A DNA stretch of 15,317 bases from Betaproteobacteria bacterium (lineage in GTDB: Bacteria; Pseudomonadota; Gammaproteobacteria; Burkholderiales; Burkholderiaceae_C): NCBI GenBank assembly GCA_025354965.1, contig JANXLW010000033.1:1-15317 (forward strand), given 5' to 3'. The notes under the pieces are model-generated. The model saw nothing but the letters and a program-made list of their open reading frames with translations. It was not told the origin of the DNA and ran no database searches. Shown in pieces: positions 7,809 through 14,370 of this stretch (its first letter is position 1; the number at the start of each line of letters is the position of its first letter). A program made the translations under genes and the position numbers.

Positions 7809-8408
7809 ATGGACAACTCTAATGGAATCAGGGCGCTGGAAAAAAAGGCACTTCGCACGCTTCTCATTGAGCAACGCCTGAACCTGGCGGACCGCCTACA
7901 ACGCGCTGATTTATTACAGCAAGTAATGCGCATCTGGCTGGTCGGTCGCCCCGATACCGTGATTGGCGCCTATTGGCCGATCAAGGGCGAGTTTGATCCG
8001 CTGCCGGCCCTGCATCGCTGGAAAGAAGACGGCGAATTGCTCGATCAGCCGCAACCCCGGCGCATTGGCCTGCCGGTGGTCGATAAAGTCCACAAAACCA
8101 TGACGTTTCATGCCTGGTACCCCGGTTGCCCGATGGAAGATGATGCCTATGGCATTCCCAAGCCCAAAGAAACCGAAGTGATAGTTCCGACGCTCTTGTT
8201 TGTGGCTTGTGTCGGCTATGCACCCGGTGGCTATCGACTGGGCTATGGCGGTGGGTTTTATGACCGCATGCTGGCTATCCTGGAGCCCCGACCGGTCACG
8301 GTGGGGCTGGGTTTCGCGCCCGGCTACCTGCCGGATTTTGAGCCTGAAGCACACGACATGCCGCTCGATGCGATCTTGAATGAAAACGGTGTCGTGTGGC
8401 CGGTGTAG
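7809..8408 (+). CDS. fau: 5-formyltetrahydrofolate cyclo-ligase (5,10-methenyltetrahydrofolate synthetase)
   Basis: Cytoplasmic ATP-dependent enzyme that converts 5-formyl-THF to 5,10-methenyl-THF, returning a stored folate to the one-carbon pool. It is 199 residues long, typical for the family. The signature GYRLGYGGGFYDR is at 141-153, with substrate- and ATP-pocket blocks YWPIKGEFDP at 55-64 and the Lys/Arg-rich start EKKALR at 11-16. I chose the ATG at 7809. A GTG at 7788 in the same frame would overlap the divergent slt start and adds seven unsupported residues. AGGGA at 7802-7806 is too close (2 bases) to be an ideal Shine-Dalgarno. The stop TAG at 8406-8408 is two bases before the next gene, so the two are probably one operon. 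The symbol fau (also ygfA) follows E. coli. Confidence 0.93.
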   Translation: MDNSNGIRALEKKALRTLLIEQRLNLADRLQRADLLQQVMRIWLVGRPDTVIGAYWPIKGEFDPLPALHRWKEDGELLDQPQPRRIGLPVVDKVHKTMTFHAWYPGCPMEDDAYGIPKPKETEVIVPTLLFVACVGYAPGGYRLGYGGGFYDRMLAILEPRPVTVGLGFAPGYLPDFEPEAHDMPLDAILNENGVVWPV

Positions 8409-8410
8409 CC

Positions 8411-9694
8411 ATGAGTTTGCAAAGTTTTCTGGATCCTCTGATTGACGCGTCGTACAAGGGTTTTCCGCACCACAGCCAACCATTGCGTCGCTCCCAGATC
8501 GGCGCGCAAGGCTGGAATATGCTGAGGGGTGATTTGCCTCTGCCGCTGGCCGTCATCAAGCGCGATGTGATGCAGCACAACCTGGCCTGGATGCAGGGGT
8601 TTGCAAAATCGCACGGCCTGGGGCTGGCACCGCATGGCAAAACCAGCATGTCGCCCCAGCTGTTTCGCCAGCAGCTTGACGCCGGCGCCTGGGGCCTGAC
8701 TTTTGCCACCGTGACGCAACTGCGCGTCGGCATTGCAGCCGGTGCGCGGCGCTGTCTGATCGCGAACCAGGTGTTTGCCGACGTGGACCTCCAGGGTATT
8801 GACGATTTGCTGCGAGGTCAGGACGGCCTGCGCGTCATTTTTTTGGTCGATTCACTGGGCCAGCTTGGGTTGATCGAGGACTGGTATCAAAAACATCCAA
8901 CCGCCCACGCTTTTGAGGTGCTGCTGGAAATCGGTGTGCCGGGCGGGCGCGCCGGTTGCCGTCACATCACGCAAGCACTGGAACTGGCCGGGCGCTTGCA
9001 TGCCAGCCCCGCAATACGCCTGGCGGGCGTGGAGTGTTATGAGGGGCTTGCCGCTACCGGCCAGACCGAGCAGGACCAACCCTATGCTCGGCGCCTGATG
9101 GAACTGGTTCAGGCCGTGGTCAAGGCGTGCGACGAGCAGGACCTGTTTGATGGCAACGAGGTGCTGGTTAGCGCCGGTGGCTCGGCTATTTTTGACCTGG
9201 TGGCCAGCTACCTGACACCGGCGCTGGGGCGCCGCGTGCAAGGCCTGTTGCGCTCGGGCTGCTATGTCACGCACGACCAGGGCACCTACAAACGCATGAT
9301 GAGCGCCGTGGCGGCGCGCACCGGCTGTGGTGCTGGCTTGCAGGCGGCGCTGGAGGTGTGGGCCCGTGTTCAGTCATGCCCGGAACCGGGATTGGCGATT
9401 CTGGCCGTGGGTAAACGCGACCTGTCGTACGACTGGGAAATGCCCATCCCGCTGGCGGTTTGCCGCCGTGGCACACGAACCTTGCGAGCGACCCCGGCCG
9501 ACTGGAAAATTACCGGGCTCAACGACCAGCACGCCCACTTGCGCGGCACCGATCCGCGATTTGAAGCGCTGCAAGTGGGTGACCTGGTTGGCCTGGGTAT
9601 TTCGCACCCCTGCACCACTTTTGACAAATGGCGCTGGATGCCGTTGGTGGACTCTGACTACAACGTGTGCGACGCCATCGTCACTTTTTTTTGA
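8411..9694 (+). CDS. PLP-dependent amino acid deaminase, D-threonine aldolase/D-serine dehydratase-like
   Basis: Protein of 427 residues with a fold-type III (alanine racemase-like) PLP barrel followed by a D-serine dehydratase-like C-terminal domain. The probable Schiff-base Lys is K77 in APHGKTS, the position of the RPHxKT motif in D-threonine aldolases. Near the end, GISHPCTTFDKW supplies His399 and Cys401, matching the zinc-binding His-x-Cys of eukaryotic-type D-serine dehydratase. The likely reaction is aldol cleavage or deamination of a D-hydroxy amino acid such as D-serine or D-threonine. This is inferred from the family; many members are labelled only amino acid deaminase. The ATG at 8411 is two bases after the cyclo-ligase stop and was preferred over the GTG at 8396, which would overlap it. 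The 3' end overlaps the convergent TfoX-domain gene by 14 bases across a run of eight T. Confidence 0.88.
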   Translation: MSLQSFLDPLIDASYKGFPHHSQPLRRSQIGAQGWNMLRGDLPLPLAVIKRDVMQHNLAWMQGFAKSHGLGLAPHGKTSMSPQLFRQQLDAGAWGLTFATVTQLRVGIAAGARRCLIANQVFADVDLQGIDDLLRGQDGLRVIFLVDSLGQLGLIEDWYQKHPTAHAFEVLLEIGVPGGRAGCRHITQALELAGRLHASPAIRLAGVECYEGLAATGQTEQDQPYARRLMELVQAVVKACDEQDLFDGNEVLVSAGGSAIFDLVASYLTPALGRRVQGLLRSGCYVTHDQGTYKRMMSAVAARTGCGAGLQAALEVWARVQSCPEPGLAILAVGKRDLSYDWEMPIPLAVCRRGTRTLRATPADWKITGLNDQHAHLRGTDPRFEALQVGDLVGLGISHPCTTFDKWRWMPLVDSDYNVCDAIVTFF

Positions 9695-10049
9695 CCGCCT
9701 TGGACTGGTGCGCTGTCAACGCCGCCTGCAGCGCCCGTCGGGCCCAAGGGGCCATCTGTGAGGGTGACTCCATGGCGTCATCGGGTGCGCTGTAGTAGCC
9801 CATGCTCATCGGTTTGTCTTTTGCCTGGTAGATAAAACGCGAGCAGCCAGCGGCTTCAAAGAGGGGGCGCGATGTTTCGTCGGCTTTGAGCCAGAGTTTC
9901 TCGCCAGACCCCAAGTCGGCCAGAATGGCCAGCGTCAAGCCATCAGTGCTGATGCCGTAGGCGCCAAACATGCGGCGCGCAACGCAAGGGCCTACCGTTG
10001 ACAGCAGGTCGCAGCAGTACTGGGCATATTCACTGGGAGCCTTTGCCAT
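9681..10049 (-). CDS. TfoX N-terminal domain-containing protein
   Basis: Small cytoplasmic protein of 122 residues consisting of one TfoX N-terminal domain. The hallmark RRMFGAYGIS is at 25-34, followed by LWLKAD near 52, FIYQAKDKPMSMGYY near 72, and a basic tail ending VKKK. It lacks the TfoX C-terminal domain, so calling it the competence regulator TfoX would go too far; stand-alone N-domain proteins are common in proteobacteria and their role is largely unknown. The ATG at 10049-10047 follows the sdaA stop by 9 bases. AGGG (complement of 10057-10060), 7 bases upstream, overlaps that stop, so it is very likely co-translated with sdaA. The final codons AAA-AAA-AAG-TGA lie in the 14-base overlap with the convergent PLP-enzyme gene. 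Confidence 0.88.
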   Translation of the reverse strand: MAKAPSEYAQYCCDLLSTVGPCVARRMFGAYGISTDGLTLAILADLGSGEKLWLKADETSRPLFEAAGCSRFIYQAKDKPMSMGYYSAPDDAMESPSQMAPWARRALQAALTAHQSKAVKKK

Positions 10050-10058
10050 GTGCCAGCC

Positions 10059-11459
10059 CTAACATTCCACAATATTGACCGCCAGACCGCCGCGCGAGGT
10101 TTCCTTGTATTTGGTCTTCATGTCGGCGCCGGTCTCGCGCATGGTCTTGATGACGTTGTCCAGCGACACCACGTGCTCGCCATTGCCCTGCATGGCCATG
10201 CGTGCTGCGTTGACGGCTTTCACCGCGCCCATGGCATTGCGCTCGATACACGGCACCTGCACCAGGCCACCAATCGGATCGCAGGTCAGGCCCAGGTTGT
10301 GTTCCATGCCGATCTCGGCCGCGTTTTCCACCTGCTCGGGGCTGCCGCCCATCACCGCTGCCAGACCGGCGGCGGCCATGGAGCAGGCGACCCCCACTTC
10401 GCCCTGGCAACCGACCTCGGCGCCACTGATCGAGGCGTTGCGTTTGTACAGAATGCCGATGGCTGCTGCAGTCATCAAAAAGTCGACCACTGCGTCGTCT
10501 GCACTGCTCTGGCTCGCGCGACCGTTTTGGCCGAGTACAAAGCGGTCGCAGTAGTGCAACACCGCCGGAATCACGCCGGCCGCACCGTTGGTAGGCGCTG
10601 TGACCACGCGCCCGCCGGCGGCGTTTTCTTCATTCACGGCAAAAGCGTAGACATTGATCCAGTCCAGCACCGAGAGCGGGTCCGCCAGGGTGCGCTCGGC
10701 GCGCTCACGCAGCTGCGCTGCCAGCAGCGGCGCGCGTCGTTGTACCTTGAAGGGGCCGGGCAGTGTGCCCTCGATACTCAAACCGCGTTGTACGCATTCC
10801 CGCATCACGCGCCAGATGTTAAGCAGCCCGGCGCGGATCTCCTGGTCGCTGCGCCAGGTGCGCTCGTTGGCCCACATCACCTGGGCGATGCTCAAACCAT
10901 GTTGGCGGCAAATGGCCAGCAAACCGTCGCCCGAGGCAACCGGATAAGGCACCTTCTTGTAGGCGCTGAGGACCGCCTCGTTGGAGGCGCCTGCCGTCAC
11001 CACAAAACCACCGCCGACGCTGAGGTACTTGGCTTCTTTCAACAGCTTGCCCTGCGCATCCATGGCGCTGAATTTCATGCCGTTGGGATGCTCGGCCATG
11101 GCTTCGCGCCGGTACATCAGCAGGTGTTCCTTTTCTTTGAATGCGATGGCTTTGCCCCCCAGCAGTGTCAGGGCCTGGCTGGCGCGCGCTGCGCGGATCA
11201 TGGCAGGCACGGCTTGCACGTCGACCGTGTCCGGCGCGTGGCCCATCAGGCCCAGCATGACGGCAACGTCGGAGCCATGGCCCTTGCCGGTGGCGCCGAG
11301 TGAGCCGTACAACTCGCAGGTCACACCCGCAGTGGCTTGCAGCAGGCCGTCACGCTGCAACGCAAGGGCAAACAGACGCGCCGCCCGCATCGGACCCACA
11401 GTGTGCGAGCTGCTCGGTCCGATGCCAATCTTGAAGAGATCAAAAACACTGATAGCCAT
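10059..11459 (-). CDS. sdaA: L-serine ammonia-lyase (L-serine dehydratase), iron-sulfur type
   Basis: Converts L-serine to pyruvate and ammonia using a [4Fe-4S] cluster. It is 466 residues, single-chain form with the beta-type domain first (GPSSSHTVGPMRAA at 14-27) and the alpha-type catalytic domain after about residue 190 (APTNGAAGVIPA near 288-299). Three cluster Cys are visible: C351 in GCQGEVG, and C393 and C404 in TCDPIGGLVQVPC. The protein ends in Cys466 (GGLAVNIVEC). A C-terminal Cys that ligates the fourth iron and blocks the empty active site is known from the Legionella enzyme, so the same self-inhibition is plausible here. The ATG at 11459-11457 is 19 bases after the lipoprotein stop, with only a weak ribosome site. 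The TfoX-domain gene follows at 9 bases. Confidence 0.95.
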   Translation of the reverse strand: MAISVFDLFKIGIGPSSSHTVGPMRAARLFALALQRDGLLQATAGVTCELYGSLGATGKGHGSDVAVMLGLMGHAPDTVDVQAVPAMIRAARASQALTLLGGKAIAFKEKEHLLMYRREAMAEHPNGMKFSAMDAQGKLLKEAKYLSVGGGFVVTAGASNEAVLSAYKKVPYPVASGDGLLAICRQHGLSIAQVMWANERTWRSDQEIRAGLLNIWRVMRECVQRGLSIEGTLPGPFKVQRRAPLLAAQLRERAERTLADPLSVLDWINVYAFAVNEENAAGGRVVTAPTNGAAGVIPAVLHYCDRFVLGQNGRASQSSADDAVVDFLMTAAAIGILYKRNASISGAEVGCQGEVGVACSMAAAGLAAVMGGSPEQVENAAEIGMEHNLGLTCDPIGGLVQVPCIERNAMGAVKAVNAARMAMQGNGEHVVSLDNVIKTMRETGADMKTKYKETSRGGLAVNIVEC

Positions 11460-11478
11460 GGCACGATCTTATGCTGCC

Positions 11479-12384
11479 TCAGCGATTGGCCGCCATCAAT
11501 GAGCGCGCGTCGGTCTCGTAGTCTCTCAAGGTTTCCATCAAGCGCAGGCGTTGCGCCGACGTGGTGCTGTTGTGCAGGGTCGCGAATGTCCTGCAATTTT
11601 CCTGGACCAATTTGTCCATGTAATTTCGGTAATTGCTATCCGGCGAGTTGAGGGTTCGCTCCAGCAGCGCCCGCATTTCAGTACTGACGCTTAAACCCTC
11701 TGCTTGACCATACTGAATTTTGCGCATGGTTTGCAGCGCATCCTGCTGGCGTCGCTGTGATTCCCGGTAGCTTAAGCCAGCGTCAAAAATAGATCCCGCC
11801 ACGCTGGCGCGCAAGGCTGCCAGTTGGGCTTGCTCCAACCGTCCATAAAAGAGCTCGGCCCGATCGGTCAATTGCTTGACGCGCCGGTCGTTGCGCTTCG
11901 ACGCTGAGCCGTCCAGCCACTCGTCACGCCACTTTTGGCTACGCTTGTCGAGCTGGCGTTCCAGGTGCTCCAGTTGTGCCGAAGTGAGGGTCGGTGCCAG
12001 GGCGACGACTGTCGGCGCGGCCTGATCAAGAATTGCTTGCAGACGCGGACGCAGTTCGTCAAGCAAGACACATAGCTGTACCGGGCTCACGTCAGCGGGT
12101 GCCAGACGTTGCAGTTTTTCCAGTGTGTTGACATACAGCGGAAGTTCGCTTTGACGGTGCCACGACTGCAGCGCGGTCAAATCGGCGCGCAGTTTGATGG
12201 ACTGAGCCTCGGTGAAATCGAGATAACTGTCGAGCCACCAGTAGCCTAGTTCCGGGGCATTGTTGTAGCCCAATTTGACCGCGCTGCAGCCCGTCAGCGA
12301 CAGCGACACGAGCACAGACAGCAGCGCGCCGATAATGTGGCGCAGATTGAAGAAAAGACTGGCGGATCGACTGGAGACGGGCAT
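11479..12384 (-). CDS. DUF6279-type lipoprotein of unknown function
   Basis: Predicted lipoprotein of 301 residues. Residues 1-32 form a signal peptide with a hydrophobic core (about 18-30) and the lipobox LTGC, acylated Cys at residue 33. The mature start CSAVKLGYNNAPELGYWWLD is typical of the DUF6279 family found in beta- and gammaproteobacteria. The rest is charged and probably helical, with Gln/Leu/Arg-rich stretches that could form coiled coils (about 135-240). No function is known. The ATG at 12384-12382 overlaps the glmU ATG within one CATG. No Shine-Dalgarno is visible for this start. A longer start upstream, within glmU, is possible but would put extra non-signal residues before the signal peptide. 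sdaA and the TfoX-domain gene follow on the same strand. Confidence 0.82.
   Translation of the reverse strand: MPVSSRSASLFFNLRHIIGALLSVLVSLSLTGCSAVKLGYNNAPELGYWWLDSYLDFTEAQSIKLRADLTALQSWHRQSELPLYVNTLEKLQRLAPADVSPVQLCVLLDELRPRLQAILDQAAPTVVALAPTLTSAQLEHLERQLDKRSQKWRDEWLDGSASKRNDRRVKQLTDRAELFYGRLEQAQLAALRASVAGSIFDAGLSYRESQRRQQDALQTMRKIQYGQAEGLSVSTEMRALLERTLNSPDSNYRNYMDKLVQENCRTFATLHNSTTSAQRLRLMETLRDYETDARSLMAANR
12373..12377 (+). promoter_or_regulatory. glmU ribosome binding site deciding the start
   Basis: GGAGA, with GGAG at 12373-12376 and five bases between the final A and the ATG at 12383. It is the only good Shine-Dalgarno near a GlmU-like N-terminus and argues against the longer in-frame start at 12275. 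It lies inside the first codons of the divergent lipoprotein gene. Confidence 0.6.
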
Positions 12385-13816
12385 GGCAAATTTTTCTGAA
12401 AACACCACAACGCCAGGCGCCGTGGATGTGGTGATCATGGCGGCCGGCAAAGGCACGCGCATGAAGAGCAAACTACCCAAAGTGTTACACCTTTTGGCCG
12501 GACGTGCACTGTTGCAGCATGTGCTGGACACCGCGGCGGAATTGTCGGCGCGTCAGGTGGTTGTGATCACGGGTCATGGTGCCGAAGAAGTTGAAGCATC
12601 CATCACAAGTTCTCGAAGTGCCGCAAGCGCGATCGAGACTAACTTTGTGCGCCAAGAGCCGCAACTCGGCACCGGCCACGCGGTGCAGCAGGCAGCACCA
12701 GTGCTGCGTGACGATGGCATTGTGGTGGTGCTATCGGGTGACGTGCCGTTGACCCGTAGCGATACCTTGCGCCAGCTGATCGCCGCCTGTGCTGGCAACA
12801 AGTTGGCGCTCTTGACGATTGATTTTGCCGACCCCACTGGCTACGGTCGCATCGTGCGCCAGGGTGAGGTGGTGCGGGCCATCGTCGAGCACAAGGATGC
12901 CAGTGCCGCACAGCGCGCCATCACAGAGGTGTACAGCGGCATCATGGCGCTACCGGCCCGGCAACTCAAGCTGTGGCTGTCACGACTGGACAAACAAAAT
13001 GTCCAGGGCGAGTATTACCTGACCGATATCGTGAAATTTGCCGTGGCCGATGGTGTGCCGGTGGTGGCATACAAGATTTCCGACCCCCTGCAGGTGGCGG
13101 GCATCAACAGTCCGGTGCAACTTGCCGAGCTGGAGCGCGCTTATCAAATGCGCACGGCGGTGCAATTGATGGAGCAGGGCGTGCGTCTGGCGGACCCGGC
13201 GCGTCTTGACGTGCGCGGCGTTTTGCAATGTGCGCAAGATGTGTCGATTGATGTGAACTGTGTCTTTGAGGGCCAGGTCAGTTTAGGCGATGGCGTGACG
13301 ATCGGCGCCAACTGCGTGATTGCCAATGCAGTGATTGCGAGCGGCGCGGTGATCCATCCGTTTACCCATATCGAGGGCGGCAAACCCGGCTCCAAAGACG
13401 CTGTCGAAGTCGGAGCCAATGCGCGGGTCGGCCCGTTTGCCCGTTTGCGACCCGGTGCAAGGCTCGCAGCCGAAGTGCATATCGGCAATTTTGTTGAAGT
13501 CAAAAATTCCACACTGGCCAAGGGTGCCAAGGCCAATCATCTGGCTTATCTGGGCGACGCCACGGTGGGTGAACGCGTCAACTACGGCGCTGGCAGCATC
13601 ACGGCCAACTACGACGGTGCTTTCAAACACCAGACGGTGATCGAAGCCGACGTGCACATCGGCAGCAACTGCGTGCTGATTGCGCCGGTCACCATCGGTG
13701 CTGGCGGCACCGTGGGCGGTGGCTCGACCATCGGCAAAGACACGCTGCCAGGTACTTTGAGCGTGGCGCGCGGCAAGCAGGTGAGCATTGCCAACTGGAA
13801 GCGGCCGTCCAAATAA
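12383..13816 (+). CDS. glmU: Bifunctional UDP-N-acetylglucosamine pyrophosphorylase / glucosamine-1-phosphate N-acetyltransferase
   Basis: Makes UDP-GlcNAc, the precursor of peptidoglycan and lipopolysaccharide, by acetylating glucosamine-1-phosphate and then uridylylating it. It is 477 residues, slightly longer than the 456 of E. coli. The N-terminal uridyltransferase domain has AGKGTRM at 21-27, QLGTGHA at 94-100, LSGDVPL at 117-123, and YYLTD at 211-215. The C-terminal left-handed beta-helix begins near 280 and carries RLRPGA near 354-359, VEVKNS at 371-376, catalytic-type His386 in NHLAYLGD, and NYDG at 409-412. A short insert around 331-341 (EGGKPGSKDAV) accounts for part of the extra length. 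The ATG at 12383 is supported by GGAGA upstream and overlaps the divergent lipoprotein start. The gene ends in TAA, 16 bases before the convergent Lrp gene's stop. Confidence 0.96.
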   Translation: MANFSENTTTPGAVDVVIMAAGKGTRMKSKLPKVLHLLAGRALLQHVLDTAAELSARQVVVITGHGAEEVEASITSSRSAASAIETNFVRQEPQLGTGHAVQQAAPVLRDDGIVVVLSGDVPLTRSDTLRQLIAACAGNKLALLTIDFADPTGYGRIVRQGEVVRAIVEHKDASAAQRAITEVYSGIMALPARQLKLWLSRLDKQNVQGEYYLTDIVKFAVADGVPVVAYKISDPLQVAGINSPVQLAELERAYQMRTAVQLMEQGVRLADPARLDVRGVLQCAQDVSIDVNCVFEGQVSLGDGVTIGANCVIANAVIASGAVIHPFTHIEGGKPGSKDAVEVGANARVGPFARLRPGARLAAEVHIGNFVEVKNSTLAKGAKANHLAYLGDATVGERVNYGAGSITANYDGAFKHQTVIEADVHIGSNCVLIAPVTIGAGGTVGGGSTIGKDTLPGTLSVARGKQVSIANWKRPSK

Positions 13817-13832
13817 AGAGGAGCGAATGCGC

Positions 13833-14318
13833 TTACAGCGGCAACGCGACGCGGGCTCCGAATTTGCTGCGCTTGACGCTGAAAAATGCTTTGACATTGC
13901 GCACATTGGCGTCTGCGGTAAACAGGCGTTGTGCCAGCGCCAAGTAGTCCGGCATATGGGCGGTTTGCACCACCAGGCAAAAGTCAGGTCCGGGCGATAC
14001 TCGGTAGCACTGTTGCACTGCGTCGTCTGCTGCGACGCGCTTCTCGAAGGCTTCAAGGGCGTCATTGCCCTGCCGGTCCAGCGTGATCTCGACAATTGCA
14101 CACAGTCCGTGACCGGCGATAAGCGCCATTTTGTCGACGCTAAGCACGGCTATTTCGCGCTCGATCAGCCCGGCCTCGCGCAATCGTTTGACGCGCCGCA
14201 GGCAGGTCGGAGGCGAAATATGTGTCCGCTGTGCCAGCGCCTGATTGCTGAGAGAGGAGTCTTGTTGTAGCTGCTCCAGTAAGCGCAGGTCTATTGCGTC
14301 TACAGTGGTTTGTTCCAT
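13833..14318 (-). CDS. Lrp/AsnC family transcriptional regulator
   Basis: DNA-binding regulator of 161 residues with an N-terminal winged helix-turn-helix at about 8-55 (SNQALAQRTHISPPTCLRRVKRL region) and a C-terminal RAM effector domain from about 70 (AIVEITL, then VSPGPDFCLVV near 107-117). Family members sense amino acids and assemble as octamers. The ATG at 14318-14316 gives the family-typical short N-terminus ending in DAIDLRLL. The Shine-Dalgarno is weak. It lies 42 bases downstream of the interrupted livM on the same strand, so it may share its transcript or have its own promoter in that short gap. Control of branched-chain amino acid transport is an attractive but unproven role; it could equally regulate itself or the serine-degrading genes nearby. 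Confidence 0.92.
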   Translation of the reverse strand: MEQTTVDAIDLRLLEQLQQDSSLSNQALAQRTHISPPTCLRRVKRLREAGLIEREIAVLSVDKMALIAGHGLCAIVEITLDRQGNDALEAFEKRVAADDAVQQCYRVSPGPDFCLVVQTAHMPDYLALAQRLFTADANVRNVKAFFSVKRSKFGARVALPL

Positions 14319-14349
14319 GGTGCCACAGCTATGGGAATGCGTGCGTTTG

Positions 14350-14370
14350 ACGGCCGGCTTTCAGGGCCGT
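14350..14370 (-). other. Inverted repeat overlapping the livM stop codon
   Basis: ACGGCC at 14350-14355 pairs with GGCCGT at 14365-14370 around a 9-base loop that contains the livM TGA (14361-14363). On the minus strand no T-run follows, so it is not a standard intrinsic terminator. It could be a weak transcript end or an operator for the adjacent Lrp gene. Confidence 0.25.

Noticed and set aside
10050..11303. Plus-strand open frame of 417 codons opposite sdaA
   Set aside because: It is a high-G+C shadow of sdaA, which has all family motifs. The antisense product is His/Ala/Gly-rich with no recognisable domain.
12331..12336. GATAAT as a -10 box for glmU inside the lipoprotein gene
   Set aside because: No acceptable -35 at the proper distance; too weak to annotate.
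12275..12382. 36-codon in-frame upstream extension of glmU
   Set aside because: It runs antisense to the lipoprotein signal-peptide region, lacks GlmU similarity, and the ATG at 12383 has the good ribosome site.
13827..14270. Plus-strand ATG at 13827 preceded by AGAGGAG, opening a 147-codon frame after glmU
   Set aside because: The ribosome-site match is striking, but the frame is wholly antisense to the Lrp/AsnC gene, has unusual Cys/His/Gln-rich content and shows no domain. I treat it as chance.
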